Below are positions 26,723-35,801 of a stretch of DNA of 64,000 bases, piece by piece. Below the pieces are notes generated by a model. It ran no database searches, was not told the origin of the DNA, and was given only the letters and a program-made list of their open reading frames with translations. Made by a program: the position numbers and the translations under genes. Location of the stretch: assembly GCF_003428625.2 (NCBI RefSeq), contig NZ_QVQT02000001.1, positions 496,001 through 560,000 on the forward strand, written 5' to 3'. The DNA is from Paracidobacterium acidisoli. GTDB taxonomy: Bacteria; Acidobacteriota; Terriglobia; Terriglobales; Acidobacteriaceae. Each line of letters opens with the position of its first letter. Position 1 is the first letter of the stretch.

Positions 26723-27061
26723 TCAGGCGGAGCGCCGTATGTGCTCTCGCTCTTTGTGCTCGTCAATCTTTTCGTTCACGTGATCCTTTGCGTCCTTCGT
26801 GCGGTCGACGATGTTTTCGCGAGCCTCATTCGCATGCCGCTCATGCTCATGGCGCGCATCATCCGCTTCGCTCCGGACAGCATCCTTCACATTTCCCCAG
26901 GTCTCTTTTGCGGCGCCTTTCACCTGGTCGGCCACGCCTTCATTCGCCATCTTCTGATTTCCAACGGCCTCGCCCACCTTCTGCTTTACGCGTCCGCTTA
27001 CCTGATCGACTTTTCCACTTACCTGATCATCGACTTTTCCACTTACCTGATCCTTGTTCAT
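26723..27061 (-). CDS. CsbD-like stress-response protein
   Basis: 112 residues, strongly charged, without a signal peptide. It begins with short repeats of QVSGKVD, then carries the CsbD core (ANEGVADQVKGAAKETWGNV), and ends in a long Glu/Arg/His-rich helix (HEHERHANEARENIVDRTKD). CsbD proteins are small, abundant general-stress proteins of unknown mechanism. The N-terminal QVSGKVD units are nearly identical and repeat at the DNA level too. GGGAG precedes the start. Next to it on the same strand is another stress-type small protein. Confidence 0.8.
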   Translation of the reverse strand: MNKDQVSGKVDDQVSGKVDQVSGRVKQKVGEAVGNQKMANEGVADQVKGAAKETWGNVKDAVRSEADDARHEHERHANEARENIVDRTKDAKDHVNEKIDEHKEREHIRRSA

Positions 27062-27211
27062 GGGTTACATCTCCCTGGGATGGCACAACTGTTTGGACAA
27101 ACGTTGAGGTTTACGGACCTGTGGCTCAGCGATTGCGCGAAGCAACCCTGAGACCATCAGGCCCTCTTCCTTTCGCGCTTCTCTGCCGGATACCGGTGAG
27201 CGCGCCTGCGA

Positions 27212-27364
27212 TCACACGACCGATCTGCGACCGGTGATCAGCTGAATGATCAGCACAACCAGCGCGACGACGAGCAGCACATGGATATACCACGCGACGA
27301 TGTGAAACCCGATCAACCCAACCAACCACGCAATCAACAGAATGACAAAAAGCGTCCAAAGCAT
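27212..27364 (-). CDS. Lmo0937-like small membrane protein
   Basis: 50 residues, almost entirely two membrane spans (LWTLFVILLIAWLVGLIGF and HVLLVVALVVLIIQL) ending in RRSVV. This matches the Lmo0937 family of very small membrane proteins, often next to CsbD-type stress genes as here. AAGGAGAG lies nine bases before the ATG at 27364; the upstream 43 codons of the open frame have poor character and I do not include them. Role unknown. Confidence 0.8.
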   Translation of the reverse strand: MLWTLFVILLIAWLVGLIGFHIVAWYIHVLLVVALVVLIIQLITGRRSVV

Positions 27365-27479
27365 TTCTTTTCTCTCCTTCTGTTTCTGTTCTGTCTGCAC
27401 CCTGACGATGTGGTAAGGTGCCTCTTTGACCGCTTCTGGTTGCCGCACGGTAAAATTTTTCAGTAAGCCCATTGAATCC

Positions 27480-28304
27480 ATGTCGATTGCCATTCAGGGA
27501 GAACTCGGCTCCTTCAGCCACGAAGCCGCATTAAAGATGAATCCGCAGGCAACCATTCTTCCCTGCTCTCTTTCCGCGGAGGTATTTGCCGCGGTCGAGC
27601 GAGGCGAAGTGGAGGGCGCGGTTATCCCCATCGAGAATTCGCTCGCCGGCTCTGTCTCCGAACACTTCGACCTGCTGCTCCGGCACACGGTCGCGATCGA
27701 GCGCGAATCGCTTCTGCGCATCCGGCATAACCTCATCGCCCTTCCCGGCTCGACGCTCGGAGATATCCGGCGGGTAAGCTCGCATCCGGTGGCGCTGGCG
27801 CAGTGCCGACGCTTCTTCGAAGAGCACTCAAAGATCACGGCCACGCCGTTTTACGACACAGCCGGCAGCGTGAAGCAGATGATGGAAGCAGGCGACCGCA
27901 GCATGGCAGCCATCGCCAGCGCGCAAGCTGCCAGCCAGTATGGCGGCGAGATCGTGCTGTCGGGGATCGAAGACGATCCGGAGAACTACACGCGCTTCTT
28001 TCTGATCCGGAGACGGGACCGGCTGCAGCCCGATGCGCATCCCGACAAGGTCAGCCTCGCCTTCGCCGTGGAGAACCGTCCGGGAACGCTGGTGGCGGCG
28101 CTCGAGGTCTTTGCCTCGCAGGGTACGAACCTGATCAAGCTGGAATCGCGTCCCGTACCGGGACGGCCGTGGGAGTATGTCTTTTACGCCGACTATCAGC
28201 TCTCCGACCCGGAGGCGGCTGATGCTCCGCTGAAGCTGCTGGCCAGTCACTGTTCCATGGTGCGGGAGCTGGGGCGCTACCGTGCCGCCGCAGGCGCTGT
28301 CTGA
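27480..28304 (+). CDS. pheA: Prephenate dehydratase
   Basis: Makes phenylpyruvate from prephenate, the committed step to phenylalanine. The 274-residue protein has the dehydratase domain (about 1-180; IAIQGELGSFSHEAAL, IPIENSLAGSVSEHFD, and NYTRFFLI) and a C-terminal ACT regulatory domain (about 193-270; VENRPGTLVAALEVF, NLIKLESRPVPGRPWEY) that binds phenylalanine for feedback inhibition. There is no chorismate mutase domain. The ATG at 27480 is where family similarity begins; the open frame extends 18 codons upstream. Divergent from the small membrane protein gene. Confidence 0.93.
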   Translation: MSIAIQGELGSFSHEAALKMNPQATILPCSLSAEVFAAVERGEVEGAVIPIENSLAGSVSEHFDLLLRHTVAIERESLLRIRHNLIALPGSTLGDIRRVSSHPVALAQCRRFFEEHSKITATPFYDTAGSVKQMMEAGDRSMAAIASAQAASQYGGEIVLSGIEDDPENYTRFFLIRRRDRLQPDAHPDKVSLAFAVENRPGTLVAALEVFASQGTNLIKLESRPVPGRPWEYVFYADYQLSDPEAADAPLKLLASHCSMVRELGRYRAAAGAV

Positions 28305-28621
28305 GATTCATCCACGTGGCTTTGTTTTCCGGGCTTTTGTTACTTCGGGCGGCGCCGTTGATTTCGCCACAACGTCTGCCGATATGAACACTGGACCGCC
28401 GTCTCTTCTCTTTCGGCCGCGCATCCAAATGGGAGAGGCCCTGAGTCAGGGCTGTGACGGATGCCTGCCGGAGTGCCGACCGGATGGCTGCCTTCTGCGG
28501 GATGCGCCTGGATTCTTTGTAAGTTATTGATAAAAATGGCTTAATTTTTATCGTTTTTTCCGATGCGACTTTTTATCTATCTGCTGTATCCAATAGCTGG
28601 TTATTTGATATAAGGACACTC
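28305..28621 (+). promoter_or_regulatory. Intergenic region before lon with an AT-rich palindrome
   Basis: This 317-base gap has no credible gene. Its last 100 bases are sharply AT-rich. GATAAAAAT (28529-28537) and ATTTTTATC (28544-28552) are perfect inverted copies around a six-base loop, followed by six T (28554-28559). It may be an operator for lon, or a weak terminator for pheA. No CIRCE-type element was seen. AAGGA lies before the lon ATG. Confidence 0.4.
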
Positions 28622-31063
28622 ATGGCTAGCGATTTCATCAGCATCATTGAACCGGGCGACCCACGGCAGCGCGAAGAGCGCGAGCGGAGTAAGGTTCTGC
28701 CGGTTCTTCCGGTTCGTGACACCGTATTGTTCCCGCATGCTGTTCTGCCGCTGACAGTAGGCCGGGAGAGCTCCATTCAACTGATTCAGTCCCTGGGCGA
28801 GGAAAAGACCATCGTGGTGGTGGCGCAGCGCGATGCCCGCCTGGACACGCCCAGGCCCGCCGATCTGCACGCCTACGGCACCCTTGCGACCATTCACAAG
28901 GTCGTGAAGATGCCCAACCAGAGCCTCTTCGTGTTTACGGAAGGCACGGAGCGGGTGAAGCTCGGCGAGTTTTCGCAGACCGAGCCTTTCATGACCGCTG
29001 CCGTCGAGCCGGTCGAGGATGTGGAGCCGCAGCAGAATCCTGAGACCGAAGCGCTGCAGCGGAACGTGCTTTCGCAGTTTCAGCAGATCGTGACCGCTTC
29101 TCCCACGCTGTCGGACGAGCTGCAGACGATCGCCATGAACATCGACGAGCCGGGGCGGCTGGTCGACTTCATTGCCTCGTCGCTTCCCTTCCTGGCGACG
29201 CAGGACAAGCAGGAGCTGCTGGAGACGGCGGACATTACCGCGCGCCTTGAACGGATCAACCAGCACCTGGTGAAGGAGCTGGAGGTGCAGCAGCTGCGCA
29301 ACAAGATCCAGTCCGAGGTACAGGACCAGGTGCAGCAGTCGCAGCGCGACTACTACCTGCGCGAGCAGCTCAAGGCCATTCAGAAGGAGCTGGGCGAGCA
29401 GGACGAGAGCCAGAAGGATATCGACGAGCTGCGCCAGAAGCTCGAAGCCGCCGGCATGCCGGAGGAGACGAAGAAAGAGGCGATGAAGGAGCTGAGCCGG
29501 CTTTCGCGGATGTCTCCCATGGCCGCCGACTACTCGCTGACGCGCAACTACATCGAGTGGCTGGCCGTGCTGCCGTGGGCGAAGTCTTCGGGCAGCGCGG
29601 TCGATATCGCGAAGGCGAAGGAGATCCTGGACGAGGACCACTACGACCTGAAAAAGGTCAAGGACCGTATCCTCGATTACCTCTCCGTGCGCCGGCTGAA
29701 GCCGGACATGAAGGGGCCGATCCTCTGCTTTGTCGGACCTCCGGGTGTGGGCAAGACCTCGCTGGGACGCTCCGTGGCGCGGGCGCTGAGCCGGGAGTTC
29801 CGGCGCATCTCGCTGGGCGGCATGCACGACGAGGCCGAGCTGCGCGGACACCGGAGAACCTACATCGGCGCGCTGCCGGGGCAGATCATCCAGAACCTGC
29901 GCAGAGCGGGCACAAACGATCCGGTCTTTATGCTGGACGAGATCGACAAGCTGGGACGGGATTTCCGCGGCGATCCGGCGTCGGCGCTGCTCGAGATTCT
30001 GGACCCGGAGCAGAACAACACGTTCCGCGACAACTATCTCGATCAGCCGTTCGATCTGTCGAAGGTGCTGTTCATCTGCACGGCGAATATGCTCGATCCG
30101 ATTCCGGAGCCGCTGCGCGATCGTATGGAGATCATCGATCTGCAGGGGTACACGGAAGAGGAGAAGACGCACATCGCCTTCCGGTATCTGATCCCGCGCC
30201 AGATCAGGGAGAACGGGATCAGGGCGGAGAATATCGACTTTCCGCAGGACTCGATCGGCTACATCGTGCGGCACTACACACGCGAAGCAGGCGTGCGTAA
30301 GCTCGAACAGCTGATTGGGACGATCTGCCGCAAGCAGGCGCGGCGCATCGCCGAGGGTGCGACGGAGACGCTGACGATCACGAACGAGGTGATCCACGAG
30401 TTTCTGGGCGGCATCAAGGTGCGCGTCGATACCGAGCTGGCGGAGCGCACCAGGCGCGCAGGCGTGGCCGTGGGACTGGCCTGGACACCGGCGGGCGGCG
30501 ACGTGCTCTTCATCGAAGCCAACCGCATGAAGGGCAAGGGCGGCTTCACGATGACCGGGCAGATCGGCGAGGTGATGCAGGAGTCGATGCAGGCGGCGCT
30601 GACGTGGGTCCGCTCGAATGCGACGTCGCTGGGGCTGGATGAGGATTTCATGAAGGATATCGATATCCACATTCACGTGCCGGCGGGGGCGATTCCCAAG
30701 GACGGGCCTTCGGCGGGCGTAACCATGGCGACGGCTCTGGTCTCGCTGCTGACGGATAAGCCGGTGCATCCGCTGACGGCGATGACCGGCGAGATCACGC
30801 TGAGCGGGAACGTGCTTCCGGTGGGCGGCATCAAGGAGAAGTTCCTTGCGGCCAAGCGCGCCGGGGTAAAGGACGTGATCCTGCCCGCCGAGAACCGGCT
30901 GAACGTGGAGGAAGATCTGATGCCGGAGCAGATTGCCGGAGTCAATATCCACTACGCCAGCTACATCGGCGACGTACTTGCTGTCGCGCTTCCGTCCACA
31001 AAGGCGGAGGCGCGGCACGACCGCCAGGTACGCGACGAGGTGCTGCAGCAGGCGAGCGCGTAA
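28622..31063 (+). CDS. lon: ATP-dependent protease La
   Basis: 813 residues, the usual size of bacterial LonA. In order: LON substrate-binding N-domain (about 24-215, [19 protein letters not shown]), coiled coil, AAA+ module with Walker [10 protein letters not shown] (about 372-380), Walker [10 protein letters not shown], and the C-terminal protease domain with the catalytic dyad S697 ([10 protein letters not shown]) and K740 (GGIKEK). It degrades damaged and regulatory proteins in the cytoplasm. The gene has its own leader and a strong terminator, so it is a single-gene unit. Confidence 0.97.
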   Translation: MASDFISIIEPGDPRQREERERSKVLPVLPVRDTVLFPHAVLPLTVGRESSIQLIQSLGEEKTIVVVAQRDARLDTPRPADLHAYGTLATIHKVVKMPNQSLFVFTEGTERVKLGEFSQTEPFMTAAVEPVEDVEPQQNPETEALQRNVLSQFQQIVTASPTLSDELQTIAMNIDEPGRLVDFIASSLPFLATQDKQELLETADITARLERINQHLVKELEVQQLRNKIQSEVQDQVQQSQRDYYLREQLKAIQKELGEQDESQKDIDELRQKLEAAGMPEETKKEAMKELSRLSRMSPMAADYSLTRNYIEWLAVLPWAKSSGSAVDIAKAKEILDEDHYDLKKVKDRILDYLSVRRLKPDMKGPILCFVGPPGVGKTSLGRSVARALSREFRRISLGGMHDEAELRGHRRTYIGALPGQIIQNLRRAGTNDPVFMLDEIDKLGRDFRGDPASALLEILDPEQNNTFRDNYLDQPFDLSKVLFICTANMLDPIPEPLRDRMEIIDLQGYTEEEKTHIAFRYLIPRQIRENGIRAENIDFPQDSIGYIVRHYTREAGVRKLEQLIGTICRKQARRIAEGATETLTITNEVIHEFLGGIKVRVDTELAERTRRAGVAVGLAWTPAGGDVLFIEANRMKGKGGFTMTGQIGEVMQESMQAALTWVRSNATSLGLDEDFMKDIDIHIHVPAGAIPKDGPSAGVTMATALVSLLTDKPVHPLTAMTGEITLSGNVLPVGGIKEKFLAAKRAGVKDVILPAENRLNVEEDLMPEQIAGVNIHYASYIGDVLAVALPSTKAEARHDRQVRDEVLQQASA

Positions 31064-31068
31064 AAAAC

Positions 31069-31105
31069 AGGGATGAGCCATCAGGGATCAGCCATCAGAG
31101 ATTAG
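31069..31105. repeat. Imperfect 14-bp tandem repeat, three units
   Basis: AGGGATGAGCCATC, AGGGATCAGCCATC and AGAGATTAG start at 31069, 31083 and 31097, a strict 14-base period. The unit core AGGG(A/C)T(C/G)AG recurs in inverted form at 31173-31203 and as AGGGCTC arrays inside the nuo operon. Confidence 0.6.
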
Positions 31106-31136
31106 AAAACCACCGATATCTCAAATCCGCAAAATA

Positions 31137-31166
31137 AAACGCCACCGATATCGGTGGCGTTTTTTT
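31137..31166. terminator. Terminator between lon and the phosphofructokinase gene
   Basis: CGCCACCGAT and ATCGGTGGCG form a perfect 10-bp stem-like palindrome, preceded by AAAA and followed by seven T, so it can serve both converging genes. Confidence 0.85.
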
Positions 31167-31172
31167 CTAATT

Positions 31173-31203
31173 GCTCATCCCTGTTCACTCATCCCTGAGC
31201 CCT
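31173..31203. repeat. Inverted counterpart of the 14-bp repeat
   Basis: GCTCATCCCT, CTCATCCCT and TGAGCCCT follow in close order; read on the minus strand they give AGGGCTCAGGGATGAG and AGGGATGAGC. With 31069-31105 they bracket the terminator as a long imperfect inverted repeat. Confidence 0.5.
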
Positions 31204-31222
31204 GTGCTCTGCGACCTGAGTC

Positions 31223-32257
31223 CTAGATTTTCGGCTCAAGACCGTCGATGATGGCGAAGAAGCTTTCATCGAGCTGACGGTTCTTCGAGATGGCCTCAGC
31301 CAGCGGAATGCTTTCGATCTTCGTGCCGTGCAGAACCACCAGACGGCCGAAGGCGCCCTCGTGAACGAGATCGATGGCTGCAAGACCGTAGCGGGTGGAG
31401 AGCATGCGGTCGTAGGCCGTCGGCGTGCCGCCGCGCTGGGTGTGGCCCAGGTTGACGGAGCGGGTCTCGTAGCAGGTCTTCTCTTCGATCAGCTCGGCGA
31501 GCGCCTGGCCGATGCCGCTGAGGCGGGCGTGGCCGAAGGAATCGACCTTGCCGCCAAGGGTGGCCTGACCGGCGCCGGGGATCTTCGCGCCCTCTGCCAC
31601 GACGACGATGCCGTACTTTTTGCCGTGGTCGTGGTTGTACTTCAGCAGCGCGCAGACGTGGTCGATGTCGATGGGCTTCTCGGGCACGAGCACAACGTGC
31701 GCGTTGCCGGCGACGCCGGCGGTCAGCGCGATCCAGCCGGCATCGCGGCCCATGACTTCGCAGACGATGACGCGGTTGTGGGCCTCGGCTGTGGTGTGAA
31801 GGCGGTCCACGGCCTCGGTGGCGATGGAGACGGCGGTGTCGAAGCCGAAGGTGACATCGGTTCCGTTGAGGTCGTTGTCGATGGTCTTGGGGACGCCGAC
31901 GCCGGGGAAGCCGGCCTGCACGAGGGCATTGGTCACCGACTGGGTGTCGTCGCCGCCGATGGCGATCAGAGCGTCGATTTTATTGGCCTTGAGCGTGGCG
32001 ATGCACTTCTCGATGCCGCCTTCGATCTTGCGGACGTTGGTACGCGAGGTGCGCAGAATGGTGCCGCCGAGGGTGAGGATGCCGTCCACCTTCTCGAGCG
32101 TGAGCGGCGTGGTGTTGTTTTCGATTACACCGCGCCAGCCTTCGAGAAAGCCGACGAACTCGTCTCCGTAATGGTTGATTCCCTTCTTCACGACCGCATG
32201 AATCACGGCGTTCAGACCAGGGCAGTCTCCGCCGCCCGTCAGTAGTCCAACTCGCAT
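31223..32257 (-). CDS. 6-phosphofructokinase, residues of the pyrophosphate-dependent type
   Basis: 344 residues. Phosphorylates fructose 6-phosphate in glycolysis. The phosphoryl-donor motif reads GGDDTQS with aspartate at 104, and the following motif reads PKTIDND with lysine at 124 and catalytic D127; ATP enzymes of E. coli type have glycine at both 104 and 124. Aspartate 104 with lysine 124 is the combination known from pyrophosphate-dependent enzymes, so reversible PPi use is likely. The start at 32257 is set by AGGAG upstream and the MRVGLLTGGGDCPGLN N-terminus; the frame is open 14 codons more. Confidence 0.9.
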   Translation of the reverse strand: MRVGLLTGGGDCPGLNAVIHAVVKKGINHYGDEFVGFLEGWRGVIENNTTPLTLEKVDGILTLGGTILRTSRTNVRKIEGGIEKCIATLKANKIDALIAIGGDDTQSVTNALVQAGFPGVGVPKTIDNDLNGTDVTFGFDTAVSIATEAVDRLHTTAEAHNRVIVCEVMGRDAGWIALTAGVAGNAHVVLVPEKPIDIDHVCALLKYNHDHGKKYGIVVVAEGAKIPGAGQATLGGKVDSFGHARLSGIGQALAELIEEKTCYETRSVNLGHTQRGGTPTAYDRMLSTRYGLAAIDLVHEGAFGRLVVLHGTKIESIPLAEAISKNRQLDESFFAIIDGLEPKI

Positions 32258-32424
32258 TGCCTGTTTCTCCTGAGAATTTACTGCTTCGAATGTCATCATA
32301 CAGGGACTAACCGTTCAGACAGACCCCGCTGCAGTACTGATCCATTTTGAAAATGAACCAGTACTCCGTTGCGCCGGTGCCGGCCGCACGGCGAACGCGG
32401 CTGCGGAACAAAGCTCCCTCCTGT

Positions 32425-33255
32425 TTAGTGCGGAACGGGCTTCGGGTGGCGCATGGTCGCCACAGGCGCAGGAGGGTTGCTGATCTTCGCCACGTACGCG
32501 GCATAGGTCTGGCTCTGCGCGGCGATCACCTTTCCCTCGCCGCTGAGCACAACGCTCCAGATGATGTACTGATTGTCGGCATCGCGATCGGTGAAGAGAA
32601 TGTGCCGCGTGCGATCGGAGACTGAAACCTCGATGGTCGGCTGCGGAGCCAGCAGCGTCTCCGGCACGAGACTGGGCTCGTTGGGAATGTTCGGCTCGCC
32701 TCCCACCATTTCAACGTAGCAGGCGGCAAGCGAGAGCCAGTCGCCTTCCGGGTCCGCGCTCTTCTTTGCGGTCTCCGCCGGAACGAGAGAGTTGAAGACA
32801 TCGAAGTTCCGGTCTCTTTTGACGGCGGCATGCCACGGCGTGGCGTTGTGGTAGTAGACCGGCACAATGCGGATGCGTCCGCCGTCACGCGGGACGAGCA
32901 CGGTAAAGAGCGACTCTCTTCCGTTCGGCTGCGCGCTGGAGTAGTGCAAAAGAATCGTGCCGGGAAGCTGAGGACAGAGCGCCTGATCCCACTTCCAGTT
33001 TCCCGAGGAGAGATCGTAACCGTAGAAGGCCGCTTCCTCAGAGATGTCGCGATGGCGGCGGCTCAGAATGGCGGCATCGGAGGGGTCCACCGCATCCGGC
33101 GCGTGATGAATCAGCGAGAAGTAGCGGAGCGGGGAGCGAAGCCCGCCGGAACCGCCTTCGGTCTGGGCCACGAAATGATTCTGCTGGGAAAAGCCCTGCG
33201 CCGTGAAGGCGAGGAGCACTGCACATGCCGGAAGAAGACAGGGAGGAATCCTCAT
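32425..33255 (-). CDS. Secreted protein of unknown function
   Basis: 276 residues with a clear signal peptide (CLLPACAVLLAFTAQGFSQ). The mature part is beta-rich with no motif I recognise; it has regularly spaced aromatic residues and a conserved-looking block AACYVEMVGGEPNIPNEP. Upstream AGGA fits the ATG. It lies between the phosphofructokinase and a TPR protein, all on the minus strand, but a terminator separates it from the latter. No function is assigned. Confidence 0.65.
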   Translation of the reverse strand: MRIPPCLLPACAVLLAFTAQGFSQQNHFVAQTEGGSGGLRSPLRYFSLIHHAPDAVDPSDAAILSRRHRDISEEAAFYGYDLSSGNWKWDQALCPQLPGTILLHYSSAQPNGRESLFTVLVPRDGGRIRIVPVYYHNATPWHAAVKRDRNFDVFNSLVPAETAKKSADPEGDWLSLAACYVEMVGGEPNIPNEPSLVPETLLAPQPTIEVSVSDRTRHILFTDRDADNQYIIWSVVLSGEGKVIAAQSQTYAAYVAKISNPPAPVATMRHPKPVPH

Positions 33256-33293
33256 TCTGGCTTCAGTTTACAGAAAGCGCCTGCACGCTTCGT

Positions 33294-33320
33294 AAAAAAG
33301 GGCAGCCATAGCGGCTGCCC
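33294..33320 (-). terminator. Terminator of the secreted TPR gene
   Basis: GGGCAGCC and GGCTGCCC form an 8-bp stem with a five-base loop; six A on the left read as the T run of a minus-strand transcript. Confidence 0.8.
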
Positions 33321-33342
33321 CCTTTCTCTGCTGCTGTTTTCC

Positions 33343-34632
33343 TTACATACCCGAGCGGCGGCGGGCGGCGGTGTGGTGGACCGGGGCTTTCTTCTCCGGC
33401 TTCAGCGCACCGTCCTTGAGGATGATCATCGGAGGATTCTGCGTGTAGGAATCAAAGGTGGCGATGTAGGTCACCTTGGCTCCCTGCGCAGGCACTTCCT
33501 TGAGCGGGGTCTTCATGTTGACGGTGAAGTCCGCCTTCTGCGACTGCTGCGCATCCTGCGAGACGGCAATCTGCACCGAATCGGCGGTCGCGGAGACGAC
33601 CACGCCCGGCACCTCGGCGGTCTTGCCCTGCAGAACCGCCCAGACCTTCTGCGCATCGTCCGGTGTGCCGTTGGAGAGGATGAACTCCTTGTCGGCGAGG
33701 GCGAGCGTGTTCAGATCCGGCGTGCTGGTGACGGCGTTATGCGCCAGATCCTGCGGAGACGGCGGCGGCGGCGCGGGCACCGGCTTGTAGCTGTCCGGCG
33801 GGAAGAGGTTATCATGCGCAAGCTGCTGGATGGCGGGAAATCCATCCATGGCGCCGTGGTACTTGTTGTACCAGTACTCGGCTGCCTTCTCGATGTTGTC
33901 CTTGAAGGGCGCCGGAGCATACTGCGCGGCGCGGGTGAGGAACCAGATGCCGTTGACGAGGTCCTTCGGGTCCTGCTGGAGGTAGGCGTTGCCGAGGTAG
34001 TAGGTATCGAGGAGGCCGGTGCCGCTGGTGGTCTGCGCGGGGTCCTTGTAGGACTTCAGCTCAGAGGTATAGGCGGCGATGGCGCCCTTGTAATCCTTCT
34101 TCGCCGCATCGTCGGAGCCGACGGCGTTGTAGAAGGTCGGCTTGGCAAGATCCATGATCTTCTGGAAATCGGCATCCGTCATGCTTGCGGGCTTCTGCAC
34201 ATTGAGCCCCTGCTGGGCCTTGGCCGAAGCGTCGTCAAGCAGCTGCTGGTTACCTTTAGCCTGTGCATGCTCCAGATAAACAACGGCGATGAGAGCGCGA
34301 AGATCGTTGGGATCGACCTGCAGGAGGCGCTGGGCCGCATCGAGGACCTTGGGGGCGTTGTTGGCTCCCTGGTAGGCGGCGACGAGCTGCTCGAGCATCT
34401 CGGTTTTCACAACGCTGTTGGGGTACTGCGTCAGGAACTGCTCAATGGCAGCGGCCTTCTGCGTGGGATCGGACTGGCTGATAGCGGCAGAATAAGCGTT
34501 GTACTCGGCCGGATCCTTAATCGTGATTTGATTAGGCTGCGCACCCTGACTCTGACCCTGAGCCAGGACAGGCAGGCAGCAAAGCGAGCTGGAGGCAACA
34601 GCCAGCAGGGAAGCAAAGACGACCTTCTTCAT
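33343..34632 (-). CDS. Exported TPR-repeat protein
   Basis: 429 residues with a signal peptide (FASLLAVASSSLCCLPVLAQ). TPR-like helix pairs fill about 35-280 (AAAIEQFLTQYPNSVVKTEM, APKVLDAAQRLLQVDPND, YKGAIAAYTSELKSYKDP). A Pro-rich linker (PVPAPPPPSPQ) leads to a small beta domain and a basic tail (HHTAARRRSGM). It is probably a periplasmic scaffold. No enzyme motif was seen. The beta domain near the end contains VVVSATADSVQIAVSQD, which looks like an SH3-type or OB-type module. Confidence 0.7.
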   Translation of the reverse strand: MKKVVFASLLAVASSSLCCLPVLAQGQSQGAQPNQITIKDPAEYNAYSAAISQSDPTQKAAAIEQFLTQYPNSVVKTEMLEQLVAAYQGANNAPKVLDAAQRLLQVDPNDLRALIAVVYLEHAQAKGNQQLLDDASAKAQQGLNVQKPASMTDADFQKIMDLAKPTFYNAVGSDDAAKKDYKGAIAAYTSELKSYKDPAQTTSGTGLLDTYYLGNAYLQQDPKDLVNGIWFLTRAAQYAPAPFKDNIEKAAEYWYNKYHGAMDGFPAIQQLAHDNLFPPDSYKPVPAPPPPSPQDLAHNAVTSTPDLNTLALADKEFILSNGTPDDAQKVWAVLQGKTAEVPGVVVSATADSVQIAVSQDAQQSQKADFTVNMKTPLKEVPAQGAKVTYIATFDSYTQNPPMIILKDGALKPEKKAPVHHTAARRRSGM

Positions 34633-34915
34633 TCAACGCTCCTGGGGAGATTCCTTTTCCATCTTTAGCATGCACAGACAGGCGGCAGCACAGAATTCAG
34701 CAGCACAACCCTCAATCCCTGTCACACCCAGCGATGATGCTGGATTATAAAAATCGGTGGCTTCGATGACAAGTTAAACCACGGACGGCTCGTGAAAAAA
34801 CTCATAACAGGCCATTGTTTTACGAGATTTCAATGTATTTGATTTTCACACGGCGGGACCGGACAAAGCGAAATTCCGTGTGCAGCATCTGAAATGAAAG
34901 GATGGGCAGATTTTC

Positions 34916-35629
34916 ATGGGAGAACTGAAGGGACAGGTCGCGGTGGTGACCGGAGCGGGACGCGGCATCGGCGAAGCCATCGCGCAGAGGCTGGCCTCGA
35001 TGGGCGCGGCCGTGGTGCTGGCGGCGCGCAGCGTCGAAGATCTTAACCGGGTCCGCGGCTCGATTACGGCCGCAGGCGGAGAGGCGGAGGCGGCCGCTGC
35101 CGATCTGCAGAAGGAGAGCTCCATCGCCGCACTGGCCGAGATGGTGCGGCAGCGGTATGGACGCTGCGACATTCTGGTGAACAATGCCGGCGTCGGGAAG
35201 ATCGGAAGGCCGCTGCACGAGATGGCTCCGGAGGACTGGGAGACGGTGATGAGCACGAACCTGCGCGGCCCTTACCTGACGATTCGGGCCTTCGCGCCGC
35301 TGATGATCGCGGCCCGCAGCGGGCATATCGTGAATATTTCCTCGCTGGCGGGACACAATCCGCTGAAGAACGGCGCGGCCTATGCGGCGTCGAAGTGGGG
35401 ACTGAACGGGCTGACCTATTCGGTAGCCGAAGAGCTGCGCGAGTATGGCATTCGCGTGTCGGTGGTGGCTCCGGGATCGGTCAACACGAAGTTCGGAGGC
35501 GGAGCTGCGGAGCATGGAGAGCGGAAGATACAGCCCGTCGACATTGCGCACGTCGTCGCCATGCTGGTGACCCAGTCGCCTCAGTCGTTTGTGAGCGAGG
35601 TGCTGGTGCGGCCCACCAGGAAGGCATAG
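34916..35629 (+). CDS. Short-chain dehydrogenase/reductase (FabG-like)
   Basis: 237-residue classical SDR: cofactor loop TGAGRGIG (13-20), NNAG (89-92), and the catalytic S143, Y156 and K160 (ISSLAGHNP, YAASK). An arginine and no acidic residue after the second strand (AARS) suggests NADPH. The C-terminus lacks the usual GG-x-x final motif of FabG, ending EVLVRPTRKA. Substrate unknown; not in an operon. GAAAGGA lies upstream of the ATG. Confidence 0.85.
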   Translation: MGELKGQVAVVTGAGRGIGEAIAQRLASMGAAVVLAARSVEDLNRVRGSITAAGGEAEAAAADLQKESSIAALAEMVRQRYGRCDILVNNAGVGKIGRPLHEMAPEDWETVMSTNLRGPYLTIRAFAPLMIAARSGHIVNISSLAGHNPLKNGAAYAASKWGLNGLTYSVAEELREYGIRVSVVAPGSVNTKFGGGAAEHGERKIQPVDIAHVVAMLVTQSPQSFVSEVLVRPTRKA

Positions 35630-35653
35630 AGACAGTGTAAAAAGCAGCTAAGA

Positions 35654-35710
35654 AGCGGTCAGCGAAAAGCCGGCCAGCAGAAAAGCGGTCAGCGGAAAAA
35701 CGGGCAGCGG
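35654..35710. repeat. Imperfect 14-16-bp tandem repeat, four units
   Basis: Units beginning AGCGGTCAGCG (35654), AGCCGGCCAGCAG (35668), AGCGGTCAGCGG (35684) and ACGGGCAGCGG (about 35700), each separated by an A run. It lies between two convergent genes. Its TCAG core and period recall the repeats beside lon. Confidence 0.5.
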
Positions 35711-35801
35711 ATATTCACGGGATGAAGGTGCAACCCACGTCCGAAGATCCGGGCGCCGCCTCCAGCCTGTGCATGCAGATGCTTTGTGAAGCCCCTGCCG
35801 A

